From: Hanleya hanleyi
Taxonomy: Eukaryota; Mollusca; Polyplacophora; Lepidopleurida; Hanleyidae
Length of the DNA stretch: 64,000 bases
NCBI GenBank assembly: GCA_036873755.1
Contig: JAVTVY010033701.1
Coordinates: forward strand, 1 to 64,000
Direction of reading: 5' to 3'
Part shown: piece after piece, positions 33,356-46,100 of the stretch
How positions within the stretch are numbered: position 1 is the stretch's first letter
Layout of the letters: the number at the start of each line of letters is the position of its first letter
Made by a program: the position numbers and the translations under genes
Notes under the pieces: model-generated
Told to the model about the DNA's origin: nothing
Seen by the model: the letters and a program-made list of their open reading frames with translations, nothing else
Databases searched by the model: none

Positions 33356-35440
33356 AGGTCAACACATTTTAATCCCTCCCTGCTGATGTTGCTGCCCTCC
33401 CGCACAGACAAACGCTCACAAAACCCTTCCAAATTACAACATAAAACCCATCCCATGCAGAGTTCAGCATGCAGCCGCTGATTTTCTGGGTCCTGGAACG
33501 ATCACGAATCAGCATGCAAAAGATAATACTTTTGTCACAAATGTAAATAACTTTCGATTATTTTACGGTAAGCCACTCGACTAGTATATGAATTTAACAC
33601 ATGGAAGGGAACTTCTTCTCTGTATTTCACATGTATATACAAGTTAGAGATCTGTTTGTTGCAAAAAGGGTCGTTTCTTGTGATGCAGCCATATATGTAT
33701 ATATGGTGCATCATCGTGCATCATCGTTCCAATTACACGTACCACATTCACGGACTCAATCTTGTGTCAGCTCATGCCTACATTTTCTTATGATTTTACC
33801 GCGGACCAGTGTCAGAAAAAGGAGTCTGTTAAACATTTCGTGTAAAAGCTGCCCACCGGGTATATTCGAAAATCTACGTGCCACTCTTTTAAATGACCCC
33901 CCCCCCCAAACACCCTTATCCTGCTCGACGGTTAACAGTCTATGAAATCTTACATTTACAAATATATGTCTTACAAATGTCACCCGTTTAGAAATAGTGA
34001 AATTTGACGAGCGAAAAACTCAACACAGCGCTTGAATTTTTCCTCCAGAATACGTGACAGTTGTAAGACCCCAGCAGTCAACAAAAGTCAGCATACAGAT
34101 TCACACGCTATCAAAGGAGTTTTATCCTCTCCAATTTCTCCGTTTTCACAGCCATTTTTGTGTATTTATCGAAGTATTGTAGAAACTGTGTTCCGGAAAA
34201 GTGTACTGACACGCCTAATGACGGAAATAATGACAGCAAATGGTCGAAAGACGAGAAAATCGGCAAGATGCTTGCGTCTGGCCAGGTGATACAGCAGGCC
34301 GAGAAAATGTGCTGCTTTAATATAGGAATATAACTGCACATGTACGTGTTCTTCCGACTTCACAACCAATGCTAAAATTAAACTGTTTACAGGCTTGTGT
34401 AACTTTCCTTGAATCAGGTTGTAAGTTGACGAAATCATCGGGAAAATACGTTTGCCCAGTAGAGTTTGCTCGACCTCTGCATGTGCACGCGAACTCGTGC
34501 AGGTTCGGGGAATTTCACGCGTGGTCCGCGCTCGAGAGAGCTCACAAAACCCCCCAAGCGGTATCGGTACGCATTTCACTGTTTCTAGGCACGACATTTA
34601 TTATATTTTAGTTAAACACAAGTACAGACGTTCAAACAGATAAATAACGCCTGGATATGGAAACCGACATTGTTTGCAGAATTAGATTTTTCGTTGTTGT
34701 CACAGTTGTGCACAGAAGAAAACAGTCTGTACTTGTCACAGTCGTGCACAGAAGAAAACAATTTGTACTTGCTGCAAACTCGGTCAGAATTAAACTAAGC
34801 TAATTCGATTCAGTTTCTTCGCCTGTCGTTTTAAGCTGGTATGCCTAAATTGCCGGATTTCAGAAAAAGTTTACGGTGATGGGCGCGAGTTAACAGCCTT
34901 CCCTTCCCAGGTGAACTGAACAAAATGATGTTTTTTTCCATAACCGATTTGCACGTCACCTTAACCCCCCCCCCCCCTGTTTAATTAGTGGCAAATCTTC
35001 CATTCCCTGTTAATTACTGTAGGATCTGAGCGTATATTCGCTTCCGTACATCCCAGCTAAACTATGTTTGAACATTCCAGGGGCCTTGTCTGTTTAGCAT
35101 CGAATTCCGCGTGTCTACCGCATGATCCAAATTGTTACAATATCGTTATGTAACTATGGAAAATTCCTGATATTTCATCTATACTATGATCCTGCAAAAT
35201 TCAGCTTTGGCCATAGCTAAGATTCCAAGAAGCTGATTTCTCATTTTTTTCGATTCTCCAGGATTTCACTCTTGAGAATTACTCCAAATGACCCGCTGAT
35301 CTAAAACTGGGTCAGAAATAGTCAAATCCTTTCAAAGTTGAGTAATTGTGATTATTTTGGTCATGAATCGCATTTTGGGCATATTCGTCATGTAAGGAAA
35401 ACACAATAGGTGACTACATGTAGGGAACCTTGTTTAACTT
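33356..35440. other. No supported gene; one short tandem duplication
   Basis: A 44-bp unit ('gtcacagt.gtgcacagaagaaaaca') is repeated at about 34696-34776. Open stretches at 33601-33945 and 34166-34597 match nothing I recognise and have no clear splice or start context. Otherwise nothing seen. Confidence 0.4.
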
Positions 35441-35444
35441 GAAC

Positions 35445-35507
35445 AAGCTACCCGACAAGCTGTATTGCACACGATGTTCCCGGTTTAAAGATCTTTACAT
35501 GACGAAC
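35445..35507 (+). repeat. 63-bp dispersed segment (copy 2)
   Basis: Counterpart of 12221-12283, with about five substitutions. Confidence 0.7.
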
Positions 35508-35643
35508 GGATTTTGAGACTCTGGCAACCTGCCATATTCGATAGTGATTGCGCCTGTCTTAAAGCTGACATGACCTTATTTAATGCACGAATGGTAGCGA
35601 AAAAAAAATATTCACAAATTTTAGTTCCAGTTCAATAATACCT

Positions 35644-35897
35644 GATTTTAAACCTGTCCAATAACTGGACCAACAACTGGATCCGGGAGTTAAGTCATAC
35701 ATGATTAAGTGCATTTGTTCATTTAACTTTCATAATATTAAACCAGAATCTTGAAAGTTGAGAAGCAGCGTTGTTTGATAATCCATGTGCCATTATTAAA
35801 AATAGCCTTGTTATTGTACTGAAAGATTACCCCAACGGTAAGAAAATCCTTAAAACGGATCCAGTTGTTGGTCCAGTTATTGGACAGGTTTAAAATC
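35644..35897. mobile_element. MITE with perfect 42-bp terminal inverted repeats
   Basis: 35644-35685 and 35856-35897 are exact reverse complements (GATTTTAAACCTGTCCAATA onwards). The TTAA inside each end suggests the mobile unit starts ACCTGTCC after a TTAA target. Interior of about 170 bp with no ORF. Perfect arms imply recent activity or gene conversion. Confidence 0.8.
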
Positions 35898-36207
35898 ATT
35901 GCAAATAACTAGATTGTCAACTCGACAAATAAAGCTAATATATATTCACAAAGGGGAATGCAAGAATATGAAAGAATACCTTTCAAAGTCACGTATTTTT
36001 CCCCTGGACAAAAAAAAAACTAATTTCAAGTGTTATGGGTTTGGTCAAAAGGCCACTCAACTGAAAAGTGTAGGCTATAATTTCTTCGGGTATACACATT
36101 CTTCCATTTCGGAACTTGCTAATAATATATATTGCCAAGAGAGAACACATAACGTTGTCCTGATCTGTTTGAACCTTGAACCCGTTATAGCTATTCATAG
36201 CTCTAAT

Positions 36208-36290
36208 TTAACCCTACCTGCCCTGGGCATTATGGCCCCCCCCTCTTACCAAACTTTCTGCACTATCTCCGAAAAAAAAGTAAAGTCAAA
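36208..36290 (+). mobile_element. TTAA-flanked MITE, left end only
   Basis: TTAACCCTACCTGCCCTGGG followed by 'ccaaactttctgcactatctccg'. The rest is missing. Confidence 0.75.
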
Positions 36291-36299
36291 TCCTCCTGC

Positions 36300-37310
36300 T
36301 ATTTTGTACCATAGTTCCAGCAGCAACTGGTGAGTCACATTGCATGGATTATATTTGAGCAATAGACCATCAATTGGTGAGTTTAGATGTTGGTGACAAT
36401 TTTCCATGTTTTACCTGTTTTTCCTAGTAGGTTATCTCCTTTTCCCTGTTAAGAGATGTGGCTGTTTAGCCGAGAAGTTTGCTCAGTAACATCTATCCAA
36501 TGTGATAAATTTTGATAGATATTATGCTTATGATGATTATTATTAATTAGTTAGAATATATGTTTTTTCGGTTATAATGTAGCATGGGTCAGTCCATTAA
36601 TTCACATTGTCTAGAGTTAAAAAGATGCACATGAACTTATCAATATTTCTTTGTTTTCCTTCACAATACCCAAGTATCAATGCCAGAACAAACATTATTC
36701 TAAGATAAATATTATTATTTACACTAGCGGTCTACATTAAAATAATTCAACTAGTCATTCTGATCACCGATCAGGTCCGCTTTATCTTTGGTGTTTATCT
36801 GATGTTATCAGCTGAGATAAAGAGACAGTTTGAGATAAGTAGACTGCGTTTGTCTTTGAAAGCTACAGTAGACAGCGCTAGTGTTTTGGAGAAAATGACA
36901 TTGTAGCTTCTTAACAAACAGGAGGAGCTTTCCCAATGAAAATACAGGAAATTTTCACGTCATTCCTATTTAATCCCATATATTAAAGTAGTAATAATCA
37001 ATATGGTAGACCATATTAAATCCCAGATTGTGGGAAAAAAACCCAACTCTGGTGACCCTACATTTTATCATTTATTTTGAATGTTTAATGTCAACGCTAT
37101 CTCTGGTTAAAATCTAATAAAAATGACATTTATTTTCGAAACTGTCTGCAGCCTCCTTAAATGGTGATGTCCTTGATCTTTTTTTGGTGTAGATTTTTGG
37201 TCAGCTTGTATTTACGATATTTGGTCAGCACAGTGATTACCTAAAACCTAGACTCACCTGTCATCGCCATCGAAAAGTGTTTTATTATACCTCATGTAAA
37301 GTCGTAAAGT
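36300..37310. other. No recognisable content
   Basis: AT-rich sequence. A 'ggttatctccttttcc' block at about 36429 resembles 39127-39146, so some dispersed repeat is present. No gene seen. Confidence 0.4.
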
Positions 37311-37314
37311 TTTC

Positions 37315-37426
37315 ATTGGTTGACAGCCTGTCACGTGTCATTCTACAAATCGTGATGTTCAGATGGTGCAGTCATATCTTGTCTTACCGTTGAATAAATG
37401 TCATGTACCACGGCAGAGCGTTGAAC
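37315..37426 (+). promoter_or_regulatory. Candidate promoter: CCAAT-like box and E-box
   Basis: ATTGG at 37315-37319 (inverted CCAAT) and CACGTG at 37332-37337 precede a locally CpG-rich stretch (37410-37500) in an otherwise AT-rich region. No TATA box is evident. Suggested only because a good ATG and donor follow. Confidence 0.25.
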
Positions 37427-37509
37427 ATGACAAATTATTCCACGGCGACATCTGCCGGACCAAGAGTTGCCTCTCATAGTGCGCGCGCTACACATCAATC
37501 TTCGTTTCG
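37427..37509 (+). CDS. Candidate first coding exon, unknown gene
   Basis: ATG in good context (A at -3) opens 27 codons plus two bases: M-T-N-Y-S-T-A-T-S-A-G-P-R-V-A-S, then a Ser/Ala/Arg-rich stretch. It ends at a consensus donor CG|GTGAGT (37508-37515). The exon is rich in CpG (GCGCGCGC at 37480-37488), unlike its surroundings. The minus strand also has a short ORF with a donor-like GGTAAGA, so the signal is ambiguous. I find no downstream exon to join. If real, it would be divergent from the oxidase gene. Confidence 0.28.
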
Positions 37510-37822
37510 GTGAGTATCTTTGTGGAACTGATGTGTATACGTCGGCCCGTTGGTGATGGAAATTAGTGAATGTGATTTGGTAATTGACTGAAATAAATTT
37601 GGCATCTTTTGAGAAGGTACGTAACGTTACTCATCCAAATTATGCGATTGAGTCGGCAAACAAGCCGAGATCGAACAGTCGATCTTGATATGGCGTTTTG
37701 AAATCAACAACGGTCGCGCAGTGTTAACTACGATATGCTTATTTCATCGTACCAACCTCATTCACATGATTATAAAGTATTCAAATAGGACATTCGGTAT
37801 AATAAAACAACTATTGCATGCT

Positions 37823-37935
37823 ACAGAGTGAGAGATCACGATCTGTCAGCTCTCGACAAGTGATGTACAACTCGCGCTGCGCGCTCGTTGTACATCAATT
37901 GTCTCGAGCTGACAAATCGTGATGTCCCACTCTAT
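37823..37935. repeat. 113-bp hairpin with CGCGCTGCGCGCTC centre
   Basis: Arms AGAGTGAGAGATCACGAT.. and ..ATCGTGATGTCCCACTCT pair over about 48 bases around a GC-rich loop. Possibly a small foldback element; it lies 300 bp after the candidate exon. Confidence 0.7.
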
Positions 37936-37939
37936 AATT

Positions 37940-39430
37940 GTATAATATTGGCCTGATCACGCTTTTCGGTGATGAATTGTCATCATCATCGTTTTTCATC
38001 ACCTTTAACTACTAATGACCAGGCCTCACCACCAAACGGAGGTGATGAATCCATACCTATTTTTGATTGTGATCGTTGGAAAGTTTGTCAGAATTGTTAT
38101 AATCAAGGGCGCGATAAACCATTGTAATATACACGTACAGCCGAGGCTGAAGTGATAAATTGAAAATGCTTAACTCAAACTAAGACAGGTATATTGAAGT
38201 TTACCACACACGGCTCAAGATTATAATACATACTTCAATTTCTGAGTGCTCTCACAGATATAGAATTTGAAAATTGGCGCGGGCATGTCTCGGTTTGGTG
38301 AGACTGTGGCCTCAAATAGATGCGGTTTGGAATGCCAAAGAAAATATCATATATGAAAGATTTTTATTCAGTGAGCTTGAAGTATATAATTTTGCCGTAC
38401 GGTCTGAATAATTTCCACGCTCTGGTTCATAGGTTTTATTAATAGCAGCGTCTGTGAGTTGTCACAATTACTATTTCAAAAAGCTGTTATTCAAAAGGCA
38501 TAAGCCCCAGGGCCTGGAAATTTCTCAAGGTAAACACTTCAAACTAAGTGAAAACTTTCTTTCGCATGTCATATGATATTTTTGCACTCGAAACCGTACC
38601 TCATGGGGCCAAAACCTCACTAAGCCGCACCAGGTCCTCTAATTTATTCAAATCAGTAGGAAGGCATGCGTGCGTGTCAATTCACCAGTATACACAGTAT
38701 CTGAAACACACACGTGTACTTTTGATTGACACATCTAACATGATAATTCTCTCCACATATCTGGTAGCCACAGCAGCATGAGGAACATGGGATGTATACA
38801 GGGGGAATATAGATGTTAAAGTATGCCTGACTCCAACGTGCTTACTCAAGAATTGCGGGTAACTGGCAAAAGAACTGTAACGAATAGATGTTCAACCGAG
38901 CGACTTATTTCAGAGCTTATTTGTGTTTTATAAGGCATAAGGCCCCAGACCACTGAATAAGTTGTCGGCTAACTCCCAATCCGTGAACTTCAGTCAAACA
39001 TAAGTGTTATTTTTTAATTTTCTCTTATTAGTAATCAAATAAACTCTATATCACAGTATATTCTATTCACTTAGGGTAGTCCGCTGGTGATTTTGGGTTT
39101 TGGCAGCCATTTTCCATTTTCTCAGAGTAGATTATCTCCCTTTCCTAGGTTACAGGATCGGGACTTCCTGCAAAAGTCTTCTGGACGAGAATTTTGCGCA
39201 GCAACTTTCCAATTTTATAAATTTTGATAGATTAATACAAGAAAAAGTTAAATATTATTTGTATGATTTTTTTTCACGAATATGCTTCAAACGCAGGGCT
39301 ATTCCCTATGTTTCTGTGTTATCAAATAGAGCATGGGTTTGTCTACTTAACATTGAATACAGCTCAGAAAAGGCACAAGAACCTATATGTTTTCTATGTT
39401 TTTCCCATATTACACAGTTTTGAATGCAAC
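37940..39430. other. No supported gene
   Basis: Two similar phrases, 'aaggcataagccccag' (38495) and 'aaggcataaggccccag' (38932), and a 'gtccgctggtgattttggg' block at 39079 that has an inverted partial match at 46643. No exon recognised. Confidence 0.4.
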
Positions 39431-42400
39431 AACGCCTACACTGTAACAATTGGCAACATGTTTAACGTCTCAAAATGAAACATGATTTTGTCCCAACTTT
39501 TGGGACATGTGACTACGTACATATTTCATTTTGAAACCGCTTCATGTTTCAATTTTAAACACGTGTCATCCTCATGTGTCAACGCTGTCTCAATATTATA
39601 CATGTCGTTATTAAACATGTGTTCGTTTGAAACATGTGACATCCTGCACAGTGAAAGATGTGCTGTATGTACATGTCTCAATCTGAAACATGTTACGGCC
39701 GACTATATGCTTCAAAATGAAACGTCTAAGCCCAAACACGACTTTGTCCCAACTTTTGGGACATGTCGCAACCGAAACGGGTCCGAACATGTCTCAAACT
39801 TGGAAGTGTTTCAAAATAGTCTATCTCCCATTACATGTTTCATCTTATCGCCAGATCGCCTGTGAAAGAAACAGAAATACACGACACATTTATTAAATTC
39901 AACATGCATCACTTTTTATTCTCTTATCTTCGATGGAAGTCAAACTCGGGTATTAACCAACAATAACCATAGGTTACAGGCAGGAAAATATATAACAGAC
40001 AAGCTTGTTCCTCAGGTTAACAACGAATATGATAATTCCAGACAGATACATGTTCGGTACAACATAATTCCTGATGTGAACCCATTTATCATAGATTATT
40101 CATGACAATAATGTGCTCAAGTTTTGGTGAACTAGATCATTGATTCACACCAAATTGTACATTTACATTCAGATACTAACCAAAATGATAATTTACTTAA
40201 GTTGCCCCATCAGTCTGTTGACATGGCACATAACACTAATCCAGCACACAGGAAGCAGTTCTCAACAGGGCTAATATATTACATACAGATATAGACCATA
40301 CTTGCTGATTTAGATACATGAATGTCTGTAACTTGAAAATGACTTCTTATTATCTGCTCGCGGTAAATACAGTCGTTGAAATTCCATTCCGTTTCGGGGA
40401 ATGGAATACGGATCGCAGATGATTGTTATAATCACGGAGTCCTGGACTGGTCTCGAGTTCTTACAACGGTGATCAGTCAGTGAGGAAGGAGGAACATTGT
40501 TTCATACACCAACAATTTTCAATATTTTCGTAAAGATGAAAAATAATATCCCCTCTCTCCTCCTGGTTTCATCTTCGCATATCCAAGTGGAATGCTACAC
40601 GTGTTGCCTTGGCTGAACATAACACAATATCTGATCAGAATACGAGTTTGGTGATGTCGTAGCTCTATAAATATTCTGTGATCCATATTAAGAGTGCAAT
40701 GTATGACCACTTTAAACTTCAAATTTGACTGGCTATTCGAAAGAAATTAACATCAATACAACCACCACTTGCCATATTTAGAAATCACACAGGCTGACAT
40801 CAAAGAAAATCCTCGCTGCATTGTGTTGGCAAGCTCCTATCTTGATTGGCTATTTGACATCACGTCCGTTCCCCAGTTTGAACAGTTTACGCTATTCATT
40901 AGGTCAAGGTAAATGAAGGAACAGTATTTAACTTGAAATGTGAAGATGCCTGGTTTGGTGTCATTTGTGTCACACAATGGCCGAATCCTGCGCAAGGCTG
41001 TAATCGTATATAGAGCAATCGTATTGACTATGTCCAGAAAATCTCCTGATGCGCTACACACATTTAAAATACTGGATGTAGCTTTGGCCACACAGACAAC
41101 ACCGTTGTTGTTTCTTCCAACGCGAACTCTCATTGGTGCCCCATCAATTCACTCTTTTTATAGCAATCCTGCTGTGTATTTCGTTGGTATGAATGTTTAA
41201 CGAGATCCCTCTTAACCCTCCCAAACATGAAGGGGCATCATGCCCTCACCCAAAACTTTCTACGCTATATCTCCGAAACAACAAATTATCAGGAGCTGAC
41301 ACTGCTTGATTTTACAGCGTATTATATTTGAGTCATTTTGTCCCTATTACCCCTCACAGAAAAGGATCATTGGTAAATTTAAAGTGGAGGTCATGTGGTG
41401 TACTAGAAAAGTGGTGTTTTATCTGTTTCTTCGATTTTTTTTTCTTGGGAGGGGGGGGGGGGGGGGGGGAATAAAAGAGTTCATGAACTATTTTATTTGA
41501 CATCAGATAATTCTTCCATAATGTATAGTTTACTTCGGAGAACATAGCACAAATAAGGGAGCGTTCCCATTTAACGTTCGTGTTTTCATGGTTTAAACCA
41601 TTTCGTTTAAACCATGCCACGAACGATGGGTGTATCGTTGGTTCGTTTTTTCAAAAAAACCATTGAAAAAACGAACGACGAAAAAACCATTGCGTTCGTT
41701 CGATGGTTTTCTATAGAGTTTCCAAGGCTGTGACTTGCTGCAGAAAAAAACGATTAAAAGTAGTTCCGCCTGAGTGACGTCACACTAAGACACGCCCACA
41801 CACTGCTCGAATGATGGTAGCTCAAACGTGTAGGCTGTTAAGCCGTCGATAATAGGCCTACCGGTATATACCCGACACCGTATTAAACTGACCACGGTGT
41901 GTGTGTGCATTCTGACGAGAATGTATAAATATAATCTATCAAGAACTATTCAGTGTTGGATTTTTTCTTTTCTTCTGCTTCTTTTTGCGTCCTTGTCCAC
42001 GAAATAAGTCAATGTTTGCATTTACTACCCGTTGTGAAAAACTACGAGCGCCATCTGATAATATTATCGCAGAAGTATAGCTAGCGGTATCTCTACATTT
42101 GTGCAATGCATTTATTAACACCACTGCCCATAATAATTATATCGGCCACGAATATGTCTAGCTTTAACTTTACTCTATTATTTTCTAATCCAGAATCGCA
42201 GAAAGCCCCTATCGATTGCGTTTTCATGGTAAAAGGATTAGAAAATAACTAAAAATACTCTTCATTGTAGAGTGATTTTATTCACCGGAAATCGCTCTGA
42301 ACGCTTCCCCGGGGATCTAGACCCCAGGAGCTTCCGGGACCCAGGCGTCCCCTCGACACTCCCCTGAAGTGCTATGATAGCAGTCCCCCCCCCCTTGCCT

Positions 42401-42564
42401 CGTGAGGCCGTACCACTATTCAATTTGCTTTCGACGCCCAGCCAAGACTCACATCTCACATTTTTTCCGGAATAAGACACTAAAAATTTTCAAAGTGAGT
42501 ACCGTATTTATTTATACCCGGCCGGTTGTTTAGGCTTAAATAAATCTCCGCTTACTGCAGGTCC

Positions 42565-43150
42565 ACAGGGGCTTGTAGCTGGTCGGTTATTAATTATGAT
42601 ATTAATATTTATATATACCCTCCTCCTAATCTGTATATAGAGAGAGAGAGAGAGAGAGAATTAGGGTTTAACGTCGCATTCAGCAATATTTCAGCTATAT
42701 AGCGACGATCAAACAAATTTCTAAGTAATCAATTCAAAAACTCGGTAAACTAATGCGTTAAAACAGGTACAAACATTAAAATTTGTACAACAAACCAATC
42801 TCTCTCAAATAACCTAAAATACAATCTTCTTTCACTCTGCTAAAAAGATCTTCCAGCGTATCTGCTCGATAAAAGGTATCTCTTACAGTTTTAAAATCTA
42901 TGCAGTCCAGGAGAATATGTTTCACCGTCAGATCTTCATGGCAAGGTATACACCTTGGAATCGGCTCCTGTTTTAGCAAATATTCATGAGTTAATCGTGT
43001 GTGACCGATCCTACATCGTCTAATCATGGCCTGGTCGAAGCGTTTATGACTGTTCAGGTGAGTATAACCTCTGTATATAGAGTAGGAGGAGAGGATATAT
43101 CAATATTAATATCATAATTAATAACCGACTAGCTATACAAGCCCCTGTGT
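42565..43150. mobile_element. hAT-like foldback MITE inside the Harbinger element
   Basis: 8-bp direct repeats GCAGGTCC (42557-42564, 43151-43158) flank inverted arms ACAGGGGCTTGTA.. / ..TACAAGCCCCTGTGT that pair for about 75 bases up to CTCCTCCTA/TAGGAGGAG. An 8-bp duplication with a CAGGGG start is typical of hAT elements. Its centre was hit by the LINE fragment 42643-43070; without that it is a hairpin of about 145 bp. Confidence 0.82.
42643..43070 (-). mobile_element. 5'-truncated non-LTR retrotransposon with 12-bp target duplication
   Basis: Direct repeats CTGTATATAGAG (42631-42642, 43071-43082) bound it. On the minus strand the remaining ORF (about 43069-42779) reads MIRRCRIGHTRLTHEYLL then CIPCHEDLTVKHILLDC. 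This is the R-I-G-H-T-R-L-T-H and C-x-x-C...V-x-H-I-L-x-x-C zinc-knuckle-like C-terminus of jockey/I-type LINEs. A 3' UTR follows with TTGCTGAATGCGACGTTAAA and a (TC)n tail. It is a classic dead-on-arrival insertion, complete with its own 3' end. Confidence 0.9.
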
Positions 43151-46100
43151 GCAGGTCCGGAAATAGGGGTGATTCTACTATTCCACGGAAAGTATATCTT
43201 GAATATGACGGAAAAGGTACTTCACCGATGATAACTTGTTGTCGTTGTTGTTGTTGTGGATATGAAGGTATGAATGTGAGCGAAATCTTTTTTACATCGA
43301 AAAACTTATAAACGGGAAAGGGGTCGCACTAAATACAGACTGGTACAGACCGCATGTTAATTTATGCTTTCCCAGCTGATTGCATCGAGTAAAAACTCTT
43401 GGTCAGGCTCATTAAACTTAGTAGTTTGTTTATTATTTTCTGTTTGCCAGAAAAGTGGGACAGGCGGATTTTATTTTTATTATTTCTATTTTTAGTTGGG
43501 AACAATTAGTCATTGTTAATTCAACTGGCAAAATACACAAATATATTACTGTTCTCCAATTCATTTCCGAAGCATGTGGAATCTTCCCAATATTTATCAA
43601 TGCTTATCAACGAACTATTAAGTTTAATGGGCCTAATGTACAAAATATCATCGATTACATATTGCATGTATTGTACAGGGGCTTTACCATGTCGGGTAAT
43701 AAACTCGTTTGGATGAACTGGGATGAGACTACTGGTTGGGCGACCTAACCTCCCCCTCCCCCCCTCCACTCCTCCGTCAACCAACACTGACCCTGATGAC
43801 CATAAAACCCCGCCCTCACCACATCGGACTTCCATAGACCACACATAACGGTTCCATAGAAAATAATTACTCACCTGACTCGCTTGCCATGCTGGGGGGT
43901 AAATTCCTTCCTTGTAAACAAACAGTCGGTCACAAAAATCGAACGACCAGGAATTAGCAGGAGAGTACAATGCGACGATAAACGATCATGTGGTAGGATA
44001 CTGTGATAGATACGACTTGTGCGACGAAAAACAATTAATTGAGCAGGTTAGAATAGTATGTCCTTTTATTGCAATATACCCGTGTGTCTCTCTCCACGTG
44101 TTCCTTTCATCGTGCGTACAATTTCTACATTTTGTTTGTTTTGAAAGTTTCTTGACGCCATTACGTGTCTGGCAGCAAAGCATTCTTGTGATGTTCGCGG
44201 CCACACTTCACACATGGACACACAACGGTGGTCTCCTCGATACCGTCTACAACTCAAATGTGTTTATTTAACCTTAGATCAACAGAAATTTCGATTCACG
44301 ATCTCCGTTACAGTCCGTATATTGCCGTTGTTTTTATTTACGGTCCGGATTAGAGCTTACTACGGTTGAAGAACTTTTGGATATTATATCCCACAGCTTG
44401 CTATCAGATCATAAGTGTCACAAAGAATATATTAATTTACAGATAGATAAGATTTATTGCTCAGTTTTGTCCATAGGACTAAAATGCATACATTAAGACA
44501 TACATTAAAACAAATATAACATGAGTAAATTAAGACAGAACAATTAAGACACTAAAACAATAGGACATTAAAAGAAACATCATACAAGAAACATAAAAAC
44601 AATGTGAAAACATCACAGACAATATCAAAGACAACAAAATACATTGAATACATCACTGATGATTTAGCGTTCTCGTGGGTGCCTTGGGTTATACTTGTGA
44701 TGTCAGGTTATGATATACATGGGCTAAGACTGCTGTGCAATAAAACATATATATAAATATTACATGTATTTATTTAAATCTGTTGATCTTTTTGTAATTA
44801 TAAGCTGCTATTTCTATGTTAAAACAACACGTCTATGATTATCTATTGATACCATCTGTAGATATTCCATTATAATTGAACATTACATACAATTAATCCT
44901 TGTAAGAAATTTCTTATTTTAATTTACTTCGGATTCGGAAGTTATTTTTGGAAAATTGGTTCCGGTAACTGTGTATGCTTAGTTCCAACCGACCTTCTGG
45001 GGCCTTATAATTCACGCGCCATTCTGAACGTATTTACTTCAAGAATTCAAATAAGACCGCTGTTACATGCAACACATAAAATATATCACATTTGGTTAAA
45101 GTTACGGTAGCATTAAACAAACTTGACCCAAATCTGCACCCTTAAATATAGTTAAAAGTATTAATCACAATGAACACACATCAATAAAGATTCGGACATT
45201 TGAAAGCTAACACAACGCTGCTTTTAATTATTTGTCATATGTAAAAAAAAATCATTGTTCTTGCTAAAACTTATATTTACAAATTGTTAATCGAGAAATA
45301 AATAAATTTTAAAAATGAAAAAAATGAAGATTTCTTTTTGGGATGGGGCGTTGAAGGAATTACGGAGCTTATGAATTACCATGGAAAGATTGATATTCAA
45401 TAAATGATATCGCGGTGCTTGTGGAATTCGGGGCTGGCGTTTGTTTACTACACGTACATATAGCCATCAATATAATAGACTAGATATAATACAAATTCAG
45501 ATAACAATGAATAATGCGGTCGAGGATAGCCTTCAGAACGAACCGAATAACCATGCAGGGTTTGACGCGAGGGTGTCTACTCAAGTCGGGGAAAAAACGT
45601 GCATTAATTACTTCTGTCGTCTAATTATGTAGCTGAACTTCAACATCTAGTTACACGTAAAATTAATTTACTGCCTATCCAAACGTCAGAGAATTCTGCT
45701 ATGAATTAACGGATTCTTTTCTCCGTGCCCACGGAGATTGTGTTATCAGGCTGGATAATGCGAACATCACGTGATTGTATTATTGCGCCATCGTTTTCCA
45801 GCGAACGATCGAACGATGGCAAACAAAGAAGGGGAAAAACGCAATGGTTTTCTGTAAAACGGACGACTTCGTTCTCTGGCGAACGAACCAATGCGTTGAA
45901 TGGTTTTTTCAATGGTTTTCCACGAAAATCAAAACGATGGGTGTAGAACGACTTGTTTTTTTTTCGGTAATTTAAACGAACGAAGCAAAAACCATAATTG
46001 GGAACGCTCCCTAAACGAAATGGAAAATCTGACCGAAAAATCCACCAAAAATTCATATTTAGAATATGACGTAACTGTTAAGTGTTCAAGGATAGGATTT

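Larger units (their letters stand above)
41557..46011. mobile_element. PIF/Harbinger-like element with TAA duplication
   Basis: Termini GGGAGCGTTCCCA (41557) and TGGGAACGCTCCC (to 46011) are perfect inverted repeats of 13 bp inside longer, imperfect arms of about 150-200 bp rich in AACCATTG and ACGAACG words. The target TAA is duplicated (41554-41556 and 46012-46014). A 3-bp T-A-A target and GGG start are the signature of PIF/Harbinger transposons. At 4455 bp it could have held genes, but I recognise no DDE transposase or Myb-like ORF, so it is probably non-autonomous or decayed. Confidence 0.8.

Noticed and set aside
33601..34611. Several 70-140 codon ORFs near a GC-richer patch
   Set aside because: No start context, splice sites or recognisable domains; overlapping ORFs on both strands point to chance.
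40837..41133. ORF conserved between the two CACTG-element copies (also 63688-63894)
   Set aside because: Similarity follows from DNA-level duplication, the frames differ by indels, and no domain is recognised.
41447..41470. Long G and C homopolymers as G-quadruplex or replication signals
   Set aside because: They recur at the same place in many MITE copies and are better explained as homopolymer expansion inside that family.
43521..43970. A 149-codon ORF inside the Harbinger-like element as a possible transposase
   Set aside because: I see no DDE-type motifs or Myb/MADF helix pattern, and the text overlaps low-complexity CCTCC sequence.
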